This document shows positions 8,332 to 17,317 of a stretch of DNA of 64,000 bases, piece after piece. A program made the translations under genes and the position numbers. Below the pieces are notes generated by a model. The model was not told the origin of the DNA. It made no database searches and saw only the letters and a list, made by a program, of their open reading frames with translations. The DNA comes from Poseidonibacter antarcticus (lineage in GTDB: Bacteria > Campylobacterota > Campylobacteria > Campylobacterales > Arcobacteraceae). Position 1 is the first letter of the stretch. Each line of letters starts with the position of its first letter. The stretch spans positions 186,001 to 250,000 of the forward strand of contig NZ_RCWF01000001.1 of NCBI RefSeq assembly GCF_003667345.1. Direction: 5' to 3'.

Positions 8332-8440
8332 AAATTCTTGTAGTTACTAATAACTAACAATACCTATTAAATCATTATTGTAACTTTTATCAAACAATTT
8401 AAACATTTATTTTTATTTATTATTAGTCACAAATTGGGCA
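8332..8440. repeat. Dispersed ~110-bp repeat, copy A
   Basis: This segment aligns along its whole length with 9144-9253, at roughly 80% identity by eye. Shared blocks include AATAACTAAC, ATACCTAT, CTTTTATCAAA, TTTATTTTTATT and TTGGGCACA. It lies between the HEPN-like gene and the PH-like membrane gene. Both copies have the same orientation. It carries no ORF of its own. The rest of the stretch from 8441 to 8511 shows nothing I can name. Confidence 0.75.
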
Positions 8441-8511
8441 CACTGAACTTTTCCCTCAGACTAAATTATCGCTCTCCTCGTACTTTTTATCTTCTTGAGT
8501 ATATACTTTTT

Positions 8512-8973
8512 TTAATAGTTCCATTCGAAATCTCCATCTATTTTCTTTTTATCAATTAGTATTTGTCTTATTTTTTTGAACTCTTCATTGCTTACAGGAA
8601 ATAAGTCAAATACAAAGAACCAATAAGTTTTCCATTTATTTTCTTTTTCCCAAAACATTAAACTTCCACCAAAAAAACTTTTTGAAACAGTTGTTTCCAT
8701 TTTTGAATAATTTAGTGTTCTTCTATAAGTTTTTCCAAATATATTTGACTCTTTCATTATTTTATTTTCATAAAAAGTTAAGCTTTTAAAGAATGATAGA
8801 TTAAAAAAATAGAAAATAGAACATATAACTAATAGTATTCCAGAAAAATTTGCAAAATAATTATTTACTACAAAAAATAAAAATAATCCAATTGGTAGAC
8901 CGAATAATAACCATACAAGTAACATAAATATTCTTCCCAATGGATTATATTCTATTCTTAGTAATTGATTCAT
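8512..8973 (-). CDS. Small membrane protein with PH-like domain, 153 aa
   Basis: Two adjacent membrane helices occupy about residues 14-60 (LLVWLLFGLPIGLFLFFVV, then GILLVICSIFYFF), followed by a soluble beta-rich domain with a C-terminal helix (NEEFKKIRQILIDKK). This layout is that of bacterial PH-like (YdbT/YokE-style) or similar small membrane proteins. No catalytic motif is seen. AGGAAAACG precedes the ATG at 8973. It is bracketed by the two copies of the ~110-bp repeat, the arrangement expected of a mobile cassette. Confidence 0.6.
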   Translation of the reverse strand: MNQLLRIEYNPLGRIFMLLVWLLFGLPIGLFLFFVVNNYFANFSGILLVICSIFYFFNLSFFKSLTFYENKIMKESNIFGKTYRRTLNYSKMETTVSKSFFGGSLMFWEKENKWKTYWFFVFDLFPVSNEEFKKIRQILIDKKKIDGDFEWNY

Positions 8974-9143
8974 CGTTTTCCTATTCTTACTTAATGCTGT
9001 TCAAAATCTTTTAATAAGACTATTGAATTCCATATATTGATTACTTTCTGCATAATAATAACGAAAAATACATAAATAATCGATATTATAATTTTAAGAT
9101 AATATTTTAAAATAGAAAACTATATAATACTAATAATTTTATT

Positions 9144-9253
9144 AAATTTTTATAGTTAATAATAACTAACGATACCTATAAAATCACTATTTTAGCTTTT
9201 ATCAAAAATAAAAAAATGTTTATTTTTATTCATACATAGGTACAATTTGGGCA
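9144..9253. repeat. Dispersed ~110-bp repeat, copy B
   Basis: The second copy of the repeat at 8332-8440. It carries an additional short inverted pair, TACCTAT (from 9173) and ATAGGTA (near 9236-9242), which copy A lacks in its 3' arm. It sits in the 413-base gene-free stretch 8974-9386; the remainder of that stretch is A+T-rich with no ORF or clear RNA. Confidence 0.75.
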
Positions 9254-9386
9254 CAGTAAAATGGAAACTGATAAATACAAAGAATTAACATAATAGTAAA
9301 TTTAAATGTTTATTTACTAAATAAAAAAACTATTAATAAACAAAATTCTTCTTTACCACTCTATCCTATTTTTAATTTTAGTAAAT

Positions 9387-10058
9387 CTATAGATAAGGAT
9401 TAGGATTCGTTTTATTTAAAAAATTTTCTCCAATCAAAAAAGGTATATATTCAATGTTATCTGAAGATTTTTGATTCATAAGTTTATATGTAACTTCACC
9501 GTCAGTTTTTTTTTCTAAAAAATCTATTCTGAGTTTTTCTTTTAATTTTAATGTAGAATCAATTATCATTCCATTTTCTACTAAAACCCAAACATGATAA
9601 TTTACATTTTTACTTTTTAATCCTATTAGTTCATTATAAAGATATTCATAAGTTGTTTTATATTCTAATTCCTTATTGAACATCATATCTCCAATAATGA
9701 TTATAGAGGTTATATCACAACTTTTCAAAAACCTATGTATTAAAATAGACATCCCCCCACAATTGATCTGTCGATACTGTTCTTTTATAGTATGAAAAGC
9801 TTCTAGTATTTCTAATCGTCTAGCTTCATCTTCGCTTCCAAAAACTTCATCAAAAGCTAGGAACCCTACAGAACTTGTACCACTTACTTCAGCTAGGGTT
9901 TTTGATATGGCGATTCGCAAGACTAAGTTTGCTAGGTCTACTTCACCACCTGAAAATCTTTCGATTGGGTATTTTTTACCTTCATCATAGATAAAAAAAT
10001 CAAAGTCATTTGATATCTCTATATGTTGGTACTTTCCTTTTGTGATAAGTGCGTACAT
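9387..10058 (-). pseudogene. Chimeric ORF: SbcC/Rad50 C-terminal ATPase half fused to cysteine-hydrolase-like segment
   Basis: Residues 1-98 are the C-terminal head of an SbcC/Rad50-type ATPase: ABC signature FSGGEVDLA (35-43) and Walker B plus D-loop GFLAFDEVFGSED (65-77), ending at EQYRQI. A normal SbcC would continue with a beta-strand and the ISHE switch. Instead, near base 9767, the frame runs into NCGGMSILIHRF and a different protein with YHVWV (His155) and MIIDST (Asp167). Cys100, His155 and Asp167 could be a transglutaminase/papain-like triad. The downstream part could also be translated alone from the ATG at 9752. I infer an illegitimate recombination joining two broken genes. Residue 1 is not a natural start, since homologous sequence continues upstream in frame with FASN. 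Confidence 0.65.
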
Positions 10059-10153
10059 ATTTGAGGCAAAGCTTGATATTCTTGGTGCTATTTTGCGTTT
10101 AGTTTTGTTTTAAACTCTCCTAGGCTTATTTAATATCTTTGATAGTTCTTTTT

Positions 10154-11191
10154 TTATTTACCTACCTCATCCCTATTTTCTTTTTTATATTCTAGTTCTA
10201 ATTCATCATATTTTATATTTAGCTTATCTATTGTTGTTGTTACTGTATTTAGTTCTTCTTGTGCTTTATCTAGGTGTAAGAGCATTGTTTCTAGGTTTTG
10301 GATGTATTCATATTTTTCTTTTAGTTCTTTTTGTTTCTCTAGTGCATTTTGATATGATGTAATATCATATACCTGATTACCTAGTTTTTCTAATTCTTCT
10401 TTATTTTTTAAGCCTTGTGCTTTTATTTTTTCAAGGTGTTCTTCTTCTTTGATTAGGTCTCTTCTTTTGCTTTCTATTAGATTTATGCTTTTTGAGACTT
10501 GGAAGTATTCGTGATTTATTTTAGTAAACTGCTCTTGTGCTTTTTGTTTGTCTTGCTTTAGTTTTTCTAACTCTTCTTTTGCTTTTGCTATTTTTTGTGT
10601 TTGTGTATGTTTTATTATCTCTTCTAATGATTGAAGTACATTATCATATTCATCAAGTAGTGGTCTTGTACATATAGGACAAGCTGTTTCTCGTCCTAAT
10701 TCTTTAATCTTTTCTATTTTTATATTTACTTCTGCTATTAGCTTATCTTTCCTAGCTATTTTCTTTTCTATTGCTTTTTCTTCTTCTAGCTTTTGTTCTA
10801 CTATGTTTTTATACTCTACTATATACGTTTCTAACTCTTTTTCTTTTTTTATTAGATTTGTATGTTCTTTTGTTTGCTCTAATAGTTGCGTAATAGCATC
10901 TTTTGATTTAGTGTATTGTTCTCTTAGGTCTATTTGCTCTGCTTTTAAGTCTTCTCTTCTTGTATTGTCTTCTTTTAACTGCCCTTGTTCTTTTATAATC
11001 TTATGAATCTTTGTATATTCTACTTTTATACTCTCTATACCTCTAAGCTCATTTTGTTTTTGTTTTAAAGTATTTACATCATCATTTAGTTTTGCTTGAT
11101 TTCTTTTATGTACTGTTATACTATTTTTTAGTACTTCACATTGTGAATGATAGTCTTGTTCTTTTTGATTAGTAGGTACATTTGTATTCAT
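10154..11191 (-). pseudogene. SbcC/Rad50-like coiled-coil fragment with zinc hook
   Basis: 345 residues of almost unbroken coiled coil with CPIC at 171-174, the zinc hook that dimerises Rad50/SbcC arms. The N-terminal Walker A head is absent: the ORF starts directly in coiled coil, and the stretch up to 11243 does not code for it. Between this fragment and the ATPase half at 10058 the homology continues but in shifting frames: KKELSKIL in one, EFKTKLNAK in a second and IAPRISSFAS in a third, so at least two or three frameshifts occurred. I read 9767-11191 as the remains of one sbcC-like gene, deleted at its 5' end and broken inside. A working exonuclease subunit is not expected. Confidence 0.75.
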
Positions 11192-11242
11192 TTAAAACCT
11201 TTCTTTAGCTCTATTGTATCGTTATATCTTATTTGCTTATAA

Positions 11243-12037
11243 CTAAAAAGTATTACTATCAAGTTTTTCTCTTTCTAATAGTTCTTTTTCTTTTCTCTCT
11301 TTTTCTTTTTGTTTTTTTATATTTATCTTTTCTAATAGTGCTGATGTAAATATACTTCCTGGTATTGCATAAAAGGCTATTCCTAAAAAGCTTACAAAAA
11401 TTGTAAGTATTCTACCCATTAGTGTAATTGGATACATATCTCCATATCCAACAGTTGTAAATGTAATAATAGACCACCACATAGTTGTACCCATACTAGT
11501 AAAAACCTCAGGCTGTGCATCTTTTTCAAAAAAGTAAACTAATGGAGTGATTGTAATAAGTAATACTATAAGAGCAATAACAATAAAAATAAACTCTTCT
11601 TTTTTCTCTTTTATGATTGATATAACCAAAGCATCAAATTCAGCGAACTTTGTTAGTCTAAATAGTTTAAAAATACGTAAAATTCTAAGAGCTCTTAAAA
11701 AACCAAAATCCATATTAAAAGCTGATAGATAAAAAGGAAGTATTGCTAGTAAATCTATTATCATCATAGGTTTTGTGATATGCCTAATACGCTTGCTAGT
11801 TTCATTAAATCCTGCTGCGTATACTCTACAGATATATTCAAGAGTAAAAAACATAATATTTACAAAATTTATAATATAAAAAATATCATAATAATCAATC
11901 AAGCTTTTTTCTGTTTGCAAAAACATAATAACTATACTAATAAAAATATTTAAAAATATTAAAGATTGGATTAGTATTCCATATTTGTGTCTTCTTGGAT
12001 ATTCAAATATCGTATGTAGTTCTTTTTTGAAATTCAT
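11243..12037 (-). CDS. Voltage-gated potassium channel (Kv type)
   Basis: A 264-residue six-helix ion channel. S4 is seen as RALRILRIFKLFRLTKF (about 115-131) with arginines every third residue, and the pore carries the K+ filter TVGYGD at 195-200. The pore lining helix S6 follows, then a charged lysine/glutamate-rich coiled coil (residues 240-264) that may assemble the tetramer. It sits in the inner membrane and probably sets K+ conductance. The ATG at 12037 and comEC end at 12073 leave 35 bases, so the two may be co-transcribed. Confidence 0.9.
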   Translation of the reverse strand: MNFKKELHTIFEYPRRHKYGILIQSLIFLNIFISIVIMFLQTEKSLIDYYDIFYIINFVNIMFFTLEYICRVYAAGFNETSKRIRHITKPMMIIDLLAILPFYLSAFNMDFGFLRALRILRIFKLFRLTKFAEFDALVISIIKEKKEEFIFIVIALIVLLITITPLVYFFEKDAQPEVFTSMGTTMWWSIITFTTVGYGDMYPITLMGRILTIFVSFLGIAFYAIPGSIFTSALLEKINIKKQKEKERKEKELLEREKLDSNTF

Positions 12038-12072
12038 TTTAACTCTTTTCTATTCTTCATTATATAATAATC

Positions 12073-13314
12073 TTATAAAAATAAATAAATATTAAAAATC
12101 ACCATACTTATATTTAGAATAATAAAAGCACTTTTATAAAATATTGAAAGGAATGATATACATACATAAAAGATAAAGACTTCTAAACTTGTTCCTACTT
12201 CAAATATATAAAAATCACTTGCTAAAAAGAGTTGTAGGTACTTATCAAAGACACTCGCAAAGTTAAATAAATGAGCAAATAACTCCATTGGGTAAAAAAT
12301 TGTAAAAGCCATAGTCATAAAAGGTGAATACAGTTGTTCATATGTAGTAACTTTGAAGAAATAGTGAACAATAGCATTCATTGCAAAATATATCCAAAAA
12401 TTAAAAAGTAAGATTTGTACGACTTTACTTTTTAGGTCTTTAAAGTATTTGATAAATAAAAATATATAAAATACTCCAAACATAGAAAACCATAAAGATA
12501 GTGAAAATATGTATTTAGGAAAAACTGATATTATTATCAAGAAAGCAAATAATAGATTGTTAAATGTGATTAGCTTTATATTTGAACGTAATAAAATTAT
12601 TCCTAAACTCAACATCACAAAAGCTCTAAGAAGTGACGCTACTATATTTGTAAGAAGTAAGTATAAAAATAAAAGACAAAGTGTAAGCAATAACAAATCA
12701 TATTTTTTATTTCTATATGGAAAGTATTTTGTATGAAAGAAACTATAAGGAAAGTAAAAAATCCAATATATCAAAAAAGATAAAACTGCCAAATGAAATC
12801 CTGAAAGTGCTACTAAGTGACTAATCCCATAGTTTGTAAAAACCTCTCTTGTATGTGTAGATAAGGGAATTGCTAAAAATAGTGCTTCAAAGACTTCACT
12901 AATTTGATCATTTGTATGATTTGCTCTTATCTTTTCTACTATTTTGTCTTTGAAGGTTTTATCTTTTTGCAAAATGTCAAAATATATTGTATTAGTAAAA
13001 AAACCTTTTAAGTAATCTACAAAACTTATATTTATTGTTAGTATGCCTACATTAATTAAATCCAACTTTTTAATAGTATGTTGTTTAGGTACGGAAGTGA
13101 AAAATTCTAGATTATTTGTTTTTAATTTTAGTACATCATATTTTTCTTTTTGATATATGTTTATTACTTCTACTTTAGTTTCATAAAGTTCTTCATATAT
13201 TAACTCTTGATATTTACTATACTCAATAGAAAGGCTTATGCTAAATATTACAAATAGCAATCCTAGAAACTTTGATATTGGAGAAATTAATTGTTTTTTA
13301 TCATAAATAATCAT
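12073..13314 (-). CDS. comEC: ComEC/Rec2-family competence protein
   Basis: A 413-residue polytopic membrane protein. The Competence-domain signature is GISHLVALSGFHLAVLSF (residues about 167-184), followed by several membrane helices. The N-terminal part has one helix and a small periplasmic OB-like domain. The C-terminal metallo-beta-lactamase domain of the long ComEC proteins is missing, as in Campylobacterota homologues I recall. ComEC carries single-stranded DNA across the inner membrane in natural transformation. Divergent from the PhoD-like gene, with 72 bases between. Confidence 0.87.
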   Translation of the reverse strand: MIIYDKKQLISPISKFLGLLFVIFSISLSIEYSKYQELIYEELYETKVEVINIYQKEKYDVLKLKTNNLEFFTSVPKQHTIKKLDLINVGILTINISFVDYLKGFFTNTIYFDILQKDKTFKDKIVEKIRANHTNDQISEVFEALFLAIPLSTHTREVFTNYGISHLVALSGFHLAVLSFLIYWIFYFPYSFFHTKYFPYRNKKYDLLLLTLCLLFLYLLLTNIVASLLRAFVMLSLGIILLRSNIKLITFNNLLFAFLIIISVFPKYIFSLSLWFSMFGVFYIFLFIKYFKDLKSKVVQILLFNFWIYFAMNAIVHYFFKVTTYEQLYSPFMTMAFTIFYPMELFAHLFNFASVFDKYLQLFLASDFYIFEVGTSLEVFIFYVCISFLSIFYKSAFIILNISMVIFNIYLFL

Positions 13315-13386
13315 ATAAATTATTATAGTATATTTTATATATGTTATACTATTTAATAATTTTATTATTTATAAGAAGGAACCAAA

Positions 13387-14871
13387 ATGAGTGAGAAATT
13401 AGTATTAGGTCCTTTATTATCTATTGAAAATGATAATAAATATGTTGTGTGTTTTTTAAGTAAAACAAATTTAGACTATTCTATTGTTTTTGATAATGAT
13501 ACTATAGTAAAAGCTAAAAAATTAGCAAATTTAAATAATGGTTATTTCTATAGAGCTGAATATACTATTAAAGCATTGGAAAATTCAAGATATGTAACAT
13601 ATCAAATACAAAATGAGAAAGGATTTCTTAAAGATTTCAATAAAAGAGATTCTTGGAAATTTTATATTCCAGCTAAAAATGAAAAAGCGAAATTTGCTTA
13701 TGCTTCTTGTAATGGTTTTTCTAGCCCTGATTTACTTGCTAAAACAGATGTTCCTTATAAATTATGGGAAAAGTTAGAAAAAAATCATAAAAAAGAGCCT
13801 TTTTCTGTTCTTGTAATGGGCGGAGATCAAGTTTATGCAGATGAATTATGGTCAAAAGTATTAGAGTTAGAAAAATGGACAAAACTGAAAATGAAAGAGA
13901 AGATAAAAAGACGTGCTTCTAAAACTATGATTAAGCAGTTAAAAGATTTTTATGAAAAACTTTATATATCAAAATGGAGTGATAAATCAATGTCTTTGGC
14001 ATTAGCTACTATTCCAACGGTTATGATGTGGGATGATCATGATATTTTTGATGGTTGGGGTTCTTATCCTGATGAGCTTCAAACTTGCGATGTATATAAA
14101 AATATTTTTTCTGTAGCAAAAAAGTATTTTGAGATATTTCAAATAAGAACAATCAAAAACACATCTTTACTTTCTAAAAAAAGAGAACACTATTCATTTG
14201 CATTAAAATTTAGAAACTATCATATTTTAGCACTTGATAATCGTGCTCAAAGAAGTATCTATACTGTTATGGGTAATGATGAATGGAAAGATATAAATAC
14301 ATATTTGGATGAAAATATTTTAAATGATAATTTACTTGTTTTATCAGCGGTTCCTGTTGTTTATAGAGATTTTTCTTGTACGGAAGCTTTAGTCGATTTT
14401 TCTTCATGGCAAGAGGAATTAACAGATGATTTAAAAGATCATTGGAGAGCAAAAGAACATCAAGGTGAAAGAATGCGTCTTATTATGCGACTTTTTATGA
14501 ATATCAAAAAAAGAAAAGAAAATGGTCAAAATACTAGAACAGTGATTTTATCAGGAGATGTTCATGTAGGCTCATTAGGAGTTATAAATGACAAAGAGAA
14601 CAAAGATAAAATACATCAAGTTGTATCATCAGGTATTGTTCACACACCACCTTCTTATATAGAATGGCTTGGAATTTCTGCTGTTACAAATGATAATAAT
14701 GAATTTTTAAATGAAGATAAAACTATTGAGACTTCAATGCTTACACCAATTGGTTCTTCAAAATATCTAAGAGTTAGAAATTTTGTAACTATAAATGAAG
14801 GAACAGATGAAAAACTATGGATAAACTGGATTTGCGATAATAAAGATAAACCTTGTTATGCTTTAAATTAA
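13387..14871 (+). CDS. PhoD-like alkaline phosphatase / metallophosphoesterase
   Basis: A 494-residue PhoD-family protein. The metal-binding blocks are in order: FAYASCN, MGGDQVYADELW, MWDDHDIFDGWG and SGDVHVGSLG. These are the PhoD core motifs for the Fe/Ca centre that hydrolyses phosphomonoesters or diesters. There is no signal peptide, so unlike classic exported PhoD it appears cytoplasmic; several bacterial and fungal relatives share this. An N-terminal beta domain (1-100) precedes the catalytic part. GAAGGA precedes the ATG. Monocistronic with a terminator behind it. Confidence 0.87.
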   Translation: MSEKLVLGPLLSIENDNKYVVCFLSKTNLDYSIVFDNDTIVKAKKLANLNNGYFYRAEYTIKALENSRYVTYQIQNEKGFLKDFNKRDSWKFYIPAKNEKAKFAYASCNGFSSPDLLAKTDVPYKLWEKLEKNHKKEPFSVLVMGGDQVYADELWSKVLELEKWTKLKMKEKIKRRASKTMIKQLKDFYEKLYISKWSDKSMSLALATIPTVMMWDDHDIFDGWGSYPDELQTCDVYKNIFSVAKKYFEIFQIRTIKNTSLLSKKREHYSFALKFRNYHILALDNRAQRSIYTVMGNDEWKDINTYLDENILNDNLLVLSAVPVVYRDFSCTEALVDFSSWQEELTDDLKDHWRAKEHQGERMRLIMRLFMNIKKRKENGQNTRTVILSGDVHVGSLGVINDKENKDKIHQVVSSGIVHTPPSYIEWLGISAVTNDNNEFLNEDKTIETSMLTPIGSSKYLRVRNFVTINEGTDEKLWINWICDNKDKPCYALN

Positions 14872-14874
14872 TTT

Positions 14875-14899
14875 AAAAGAGTAGTTATCTACTCTTTTT
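14875..14899. terminator. Bidirectional terminator between PhoD-like and chemoreceptor genes
   Basis: AAAAGAGTAG (14875-14884), loop TTAT, CTACTCTTTT (14889-14898), then T. The stem is perfect and A/T tracts flank it on both sides, so it can end both convergent transcripts. Confidence 0.85.
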
Positions 14900-16148
14900 A
14901 ATGAAGTAATTCTTTTCCTAAAAATTCTATTTTTCTAGTATCATCAACAATTTGCATTGCTACTTCATTACTTTTTACTGCTACATCTTTTACATCTAAT
15001 GCTACAGAAGCATTATTTTGTACAGCGTGATCAATTGTATTAATTGCATCACTTATTTGATTAATCCCTTTTTCTTGTTCTGAAGATGATGTACTAACAC
15101 TATCAATTAACTCAACAGTTTTATTTATATCTGTAATTAAAGTTTCATACCCCACACTCATTAAACTTGCAATATCTTTCCCATATTTAGTTTTTTCTTG
15201 AAGTATTCCCATTAATCCTTCAATATCTTTTGCAACTTCTGCACTCTTATTTGCAAGATTTCGAACTTCTTGTGCAACTACTGCAAAACCTCTTCCTGCT
15301 TCACCTGCAGTTGCTGCTTCTACTGCTGCATTTAATGAAAGTATATTTGTTTGAAATGCAATCTGCGATATTTGATTTACTGAAGTATATGCTTCAACTG
15401 TTGCACTATAAATATCATCCATTGCTTTATGAGTATCTTTTGATAAAGATGAACCTTTTTGAGATTCATTTTGGACTTTCATACCAATTTGTTGCATCAT
15501 ATTAACTGATTCAACATTATTTCTAACTATTGATGATATCTCAACTACTGCGGCGGCTGTTTCTTCAATAGCAACTGATTGTTCTTGTGAAGATAAAGAT
15601 AAAGCTTCTGCTTTTTGTGTTAAAATCTGAGATTCATTTTCTAAAACAATTCCATTTTTATAACTTTGTGTAGCTTGAACTGTTATTCTTTCTTGTAAAG
15701 AGTTTATTCCTTCAAGTAATTGCTTTAATGCACCACCTGTAAATACACTAGTATCAACTTTATTTAAAAAGTTTTGTTCTTTGTATTCATCTAAAATATT
15801 TAATGTTTCGTTTATACTTACATTTAGTTTTTCAAACATCACATTTAAACTTTTTGCAATATAGTTAAGCTTACTATCATCAGATATAGATGTTATTTTA
15901 TCATTAATATAACCATCTGATATTTTCTCACAGGCAAGCATGATCTCACCATAAACAGTAAGGTTTTTTTGATTTTTTGATTGAAGTAAATCCATAATTG
16001 AACACATCTTTTTTTCTATTTGTGCAAATTCTGCAGATTTTACATTTTCTTTATAATCAATTGAATTTATATCATTTTGAATATAAGCTTCTAAGATATC
16101 TAGTGATTCTAATATCTTTTCTTTATCTTTTCTTTTATTAAAAAACAT
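14898..16148 (-). CDS. Soluble methyl-accepting chemotaxis protein (energy-taxis type)
   Basis: 416 residues without a membrane segment. The highly conserved signalling hairpin tip is present ([20 protein letters not shown], then [15 protein letters not shown]) and the flanking helices form the adaptation region. The N-terminal 120 residues are helical, of HAMP-like character. It lies 8 bases downstream of a single-domain PAS protein, so the pair resembles the split aerotaxis/energy-taxis receptors (Campylobacter CetA/CetB, where CetB is the PAS protein), although CetA is membrane-anchored. I infer signalling to CheA/CheW from a redox or flavin cue. Confidence 0.88.
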   Translation of the reverse strand: MFFNKRKDKEKILESLDILEAYIQNDINSIDYKENVKSAEFAQIEKKMCSIMDLLQSKNQKNLTVYGEIMLACEKISDGYINDKITSISDDSKLNYIAKSLNVMFEKLNVSINETLNILDEYKEQNFLNKVDTSVFTGGALKQLLEGINSLQERITVQATQSYKNGIVLENESQILTQKAEALSLSSQEQSVAIEETAAAVVEISSIVRNNVESVNMMQQIGMKVQNESQKGSSLSKDTHKAMDDIYSATVEAYTSVNQISQIAFQTNILSLNAAVEAATAGEAGRGFAVVAQEVRNLANKSAEVAKDIEGLMGILQEKTKYGKDIASLMSVGYETLITDINKTVELIDSVSTSSSEQEKGINQISDAINTIDHAVQNNASVALDVKDVAVKSNEVAMQIVDDTRKIEFLGKELLH

Positions 16149-16156
16149 AATCTATC

Positions 16157-16546
16157 CTAATCTAGAGTTTGATATAAAGAAATAGCCTTATTTACTTCTT
16201 CATCAGTTGGCTTGATTCTTACTGAAATATATCTTACTGAACCATCTAAAGATTTTGATGAATAAACAGTAGCATTAACCCAATAATAACCACCTTTTTT
16301 AGTCTTGTTTTTAACCATTCCATTCCAAATTTTACCTGAACTAACAGTTTCCCAAAGATCTTTGAATGCAGCTTTTGGCATATCTGGATGTCTTACAGTA
16401 TTATGTGGCTTGCCAATAAGTTCTTCTTTTGAATATCCAGCAATTTGACAAAAATCACTATTTGCATATATTATATAACCTTTATGATCTGTTTCAGAAA
16501 CAATCATCGTGTTTTTATCCAATTTTATTTCTTGATTATGACTCAT
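16157..16546 (-). CDS. PAS domain protein, Aer/CetB-like
   Basis: A 129-residue single PAS domain. ETDHKGYIIYANSDFCQIAGY, EELIGKPHNTVRHPDMP and WNGMVKNKTKKGGYYWV are the blocks seen in the FAD-binding PAS of Aer and CetB, including the tryptophan in the IWNG block. It has no output domain, so it must act through a partner, most simply the soluble chemoreceptor encoded immediately downstream. AAAGGCAAATATA precedes the ATG. FAD binding is a family expectation, not seen directly. Confidence 0.88.
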   Translation of the reverse strand: MSHNQEIKLDKNTMIVSETDHKGYIIYANSDFCQIAGYSKEELIGKPHNTVRHPDMPKAAFKDLWETVSSGKIWNGMVKNKTKKGGYYWVNATVYSSKSLDGSVRYISVRIKPTDEEVNKAISLYQTLD

Positions 16547-16612
16547 TATATTTGCCTTTCAAAATTATTTTTATAATTTTAGCACAAGAATATATATAAA
16601 AAATGACAATGG

Positions 16613-17317
16613 TTATTTTATTTTATAACCATTGCCATAAATATTTTCAATAAAGAAATTATCATTATTAATTTTTCTTATAATTTTAGTTCTGAGTCTA
16701 GATAGCATTTGTACGATACTATTTGCTTCAACTTTTTTCTCTGGAAAAATTATTTCCTTTAAATCTTCAGCAGTTAAAAATCTATTCCTATTTTCAAATA
16801 AATGTTTTATTAACAATATTTCATTTTTCGTAAGAGCTAATAATTCTGTTCGATAAGTTAATTCTGTTTTATAATTATCCCAATAAAAACCATTATTCAA
16901 GAAAATTTTATTACTTTTATTTTTATCTTTATTAACAATATGTATTGCTTTTAAAATTGAATTTTTCAATTCATTGATATTAAAAGGTTTAATAATATAA
17001 GAAATTGCTCTTAAATCTATTGCACTTAAAAGATTTATTGTATCACTATGAGCACTAATAAATAAGATTGGTATATATTCGTCTAATTCTCTAATTTCCG
17101 TTGCTAATTGTAATCCATCAATTTTAGGAATATTTATATCTAAAAGTACAATATCAATTGAATTGTTTTTAAATATAGATAAACCTTCTTCTCCATCACT
17201 TGCTGTATAAATATCAGAAAAACTTCTTTTTAATAAAAAAACTACATCTTCTAAAGCTTCTATATCATCTTCTACATATAATAAATTTAACTTATGCATA
17301 TAAATCCTATTTCTCAA
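16613..17317 (-). CDS. OmpR-family response regulator
   Basis: A 234-residue regulator. The receiver domain is intact: acidic pair in YVEDD (about 15-19), phospho-acceptor Asp in VLLDINIP, Ser/Thr in FISAHS and Lys in YIIKPF. The C-terminal half is a winged-helix DNA-binding domain ending GNGYKIK. It overlaps the end of the kinase gene by 11 bases, so the kinase at 17307-19838 is its expected partner. Target genes are not shown by the sequence. Confidence 0.92.
   Translation of the reverse strand: MRNRIYMHKLNLLYVEDDIEALEDVVFLLKRSFSDIYTASDGEEGLSIFKNNSIDIVLLDINIPKIDGLQLATEIRELDEYIPILFISAHSDTINLLSAIDLRAISYIIKPFNINELKNSILKAIHIVNKDKNKSNKIFLNNGFYWDNYKTELTYRTELLALTKNEILLIKHLFENRNRFLTAEDLKEIIFPEKKVEANSIVQMLSRLRTKIIRKINNDNFFIENIYGNGYKIK

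Noticed and set aside
8301-8360. Extended N-terminus of the HEPN-like gene from the ATG at 8360
   Set aside because: This lies largely in the dispersed repeat, and the ATG at 8300 has a proper AAGGA site.
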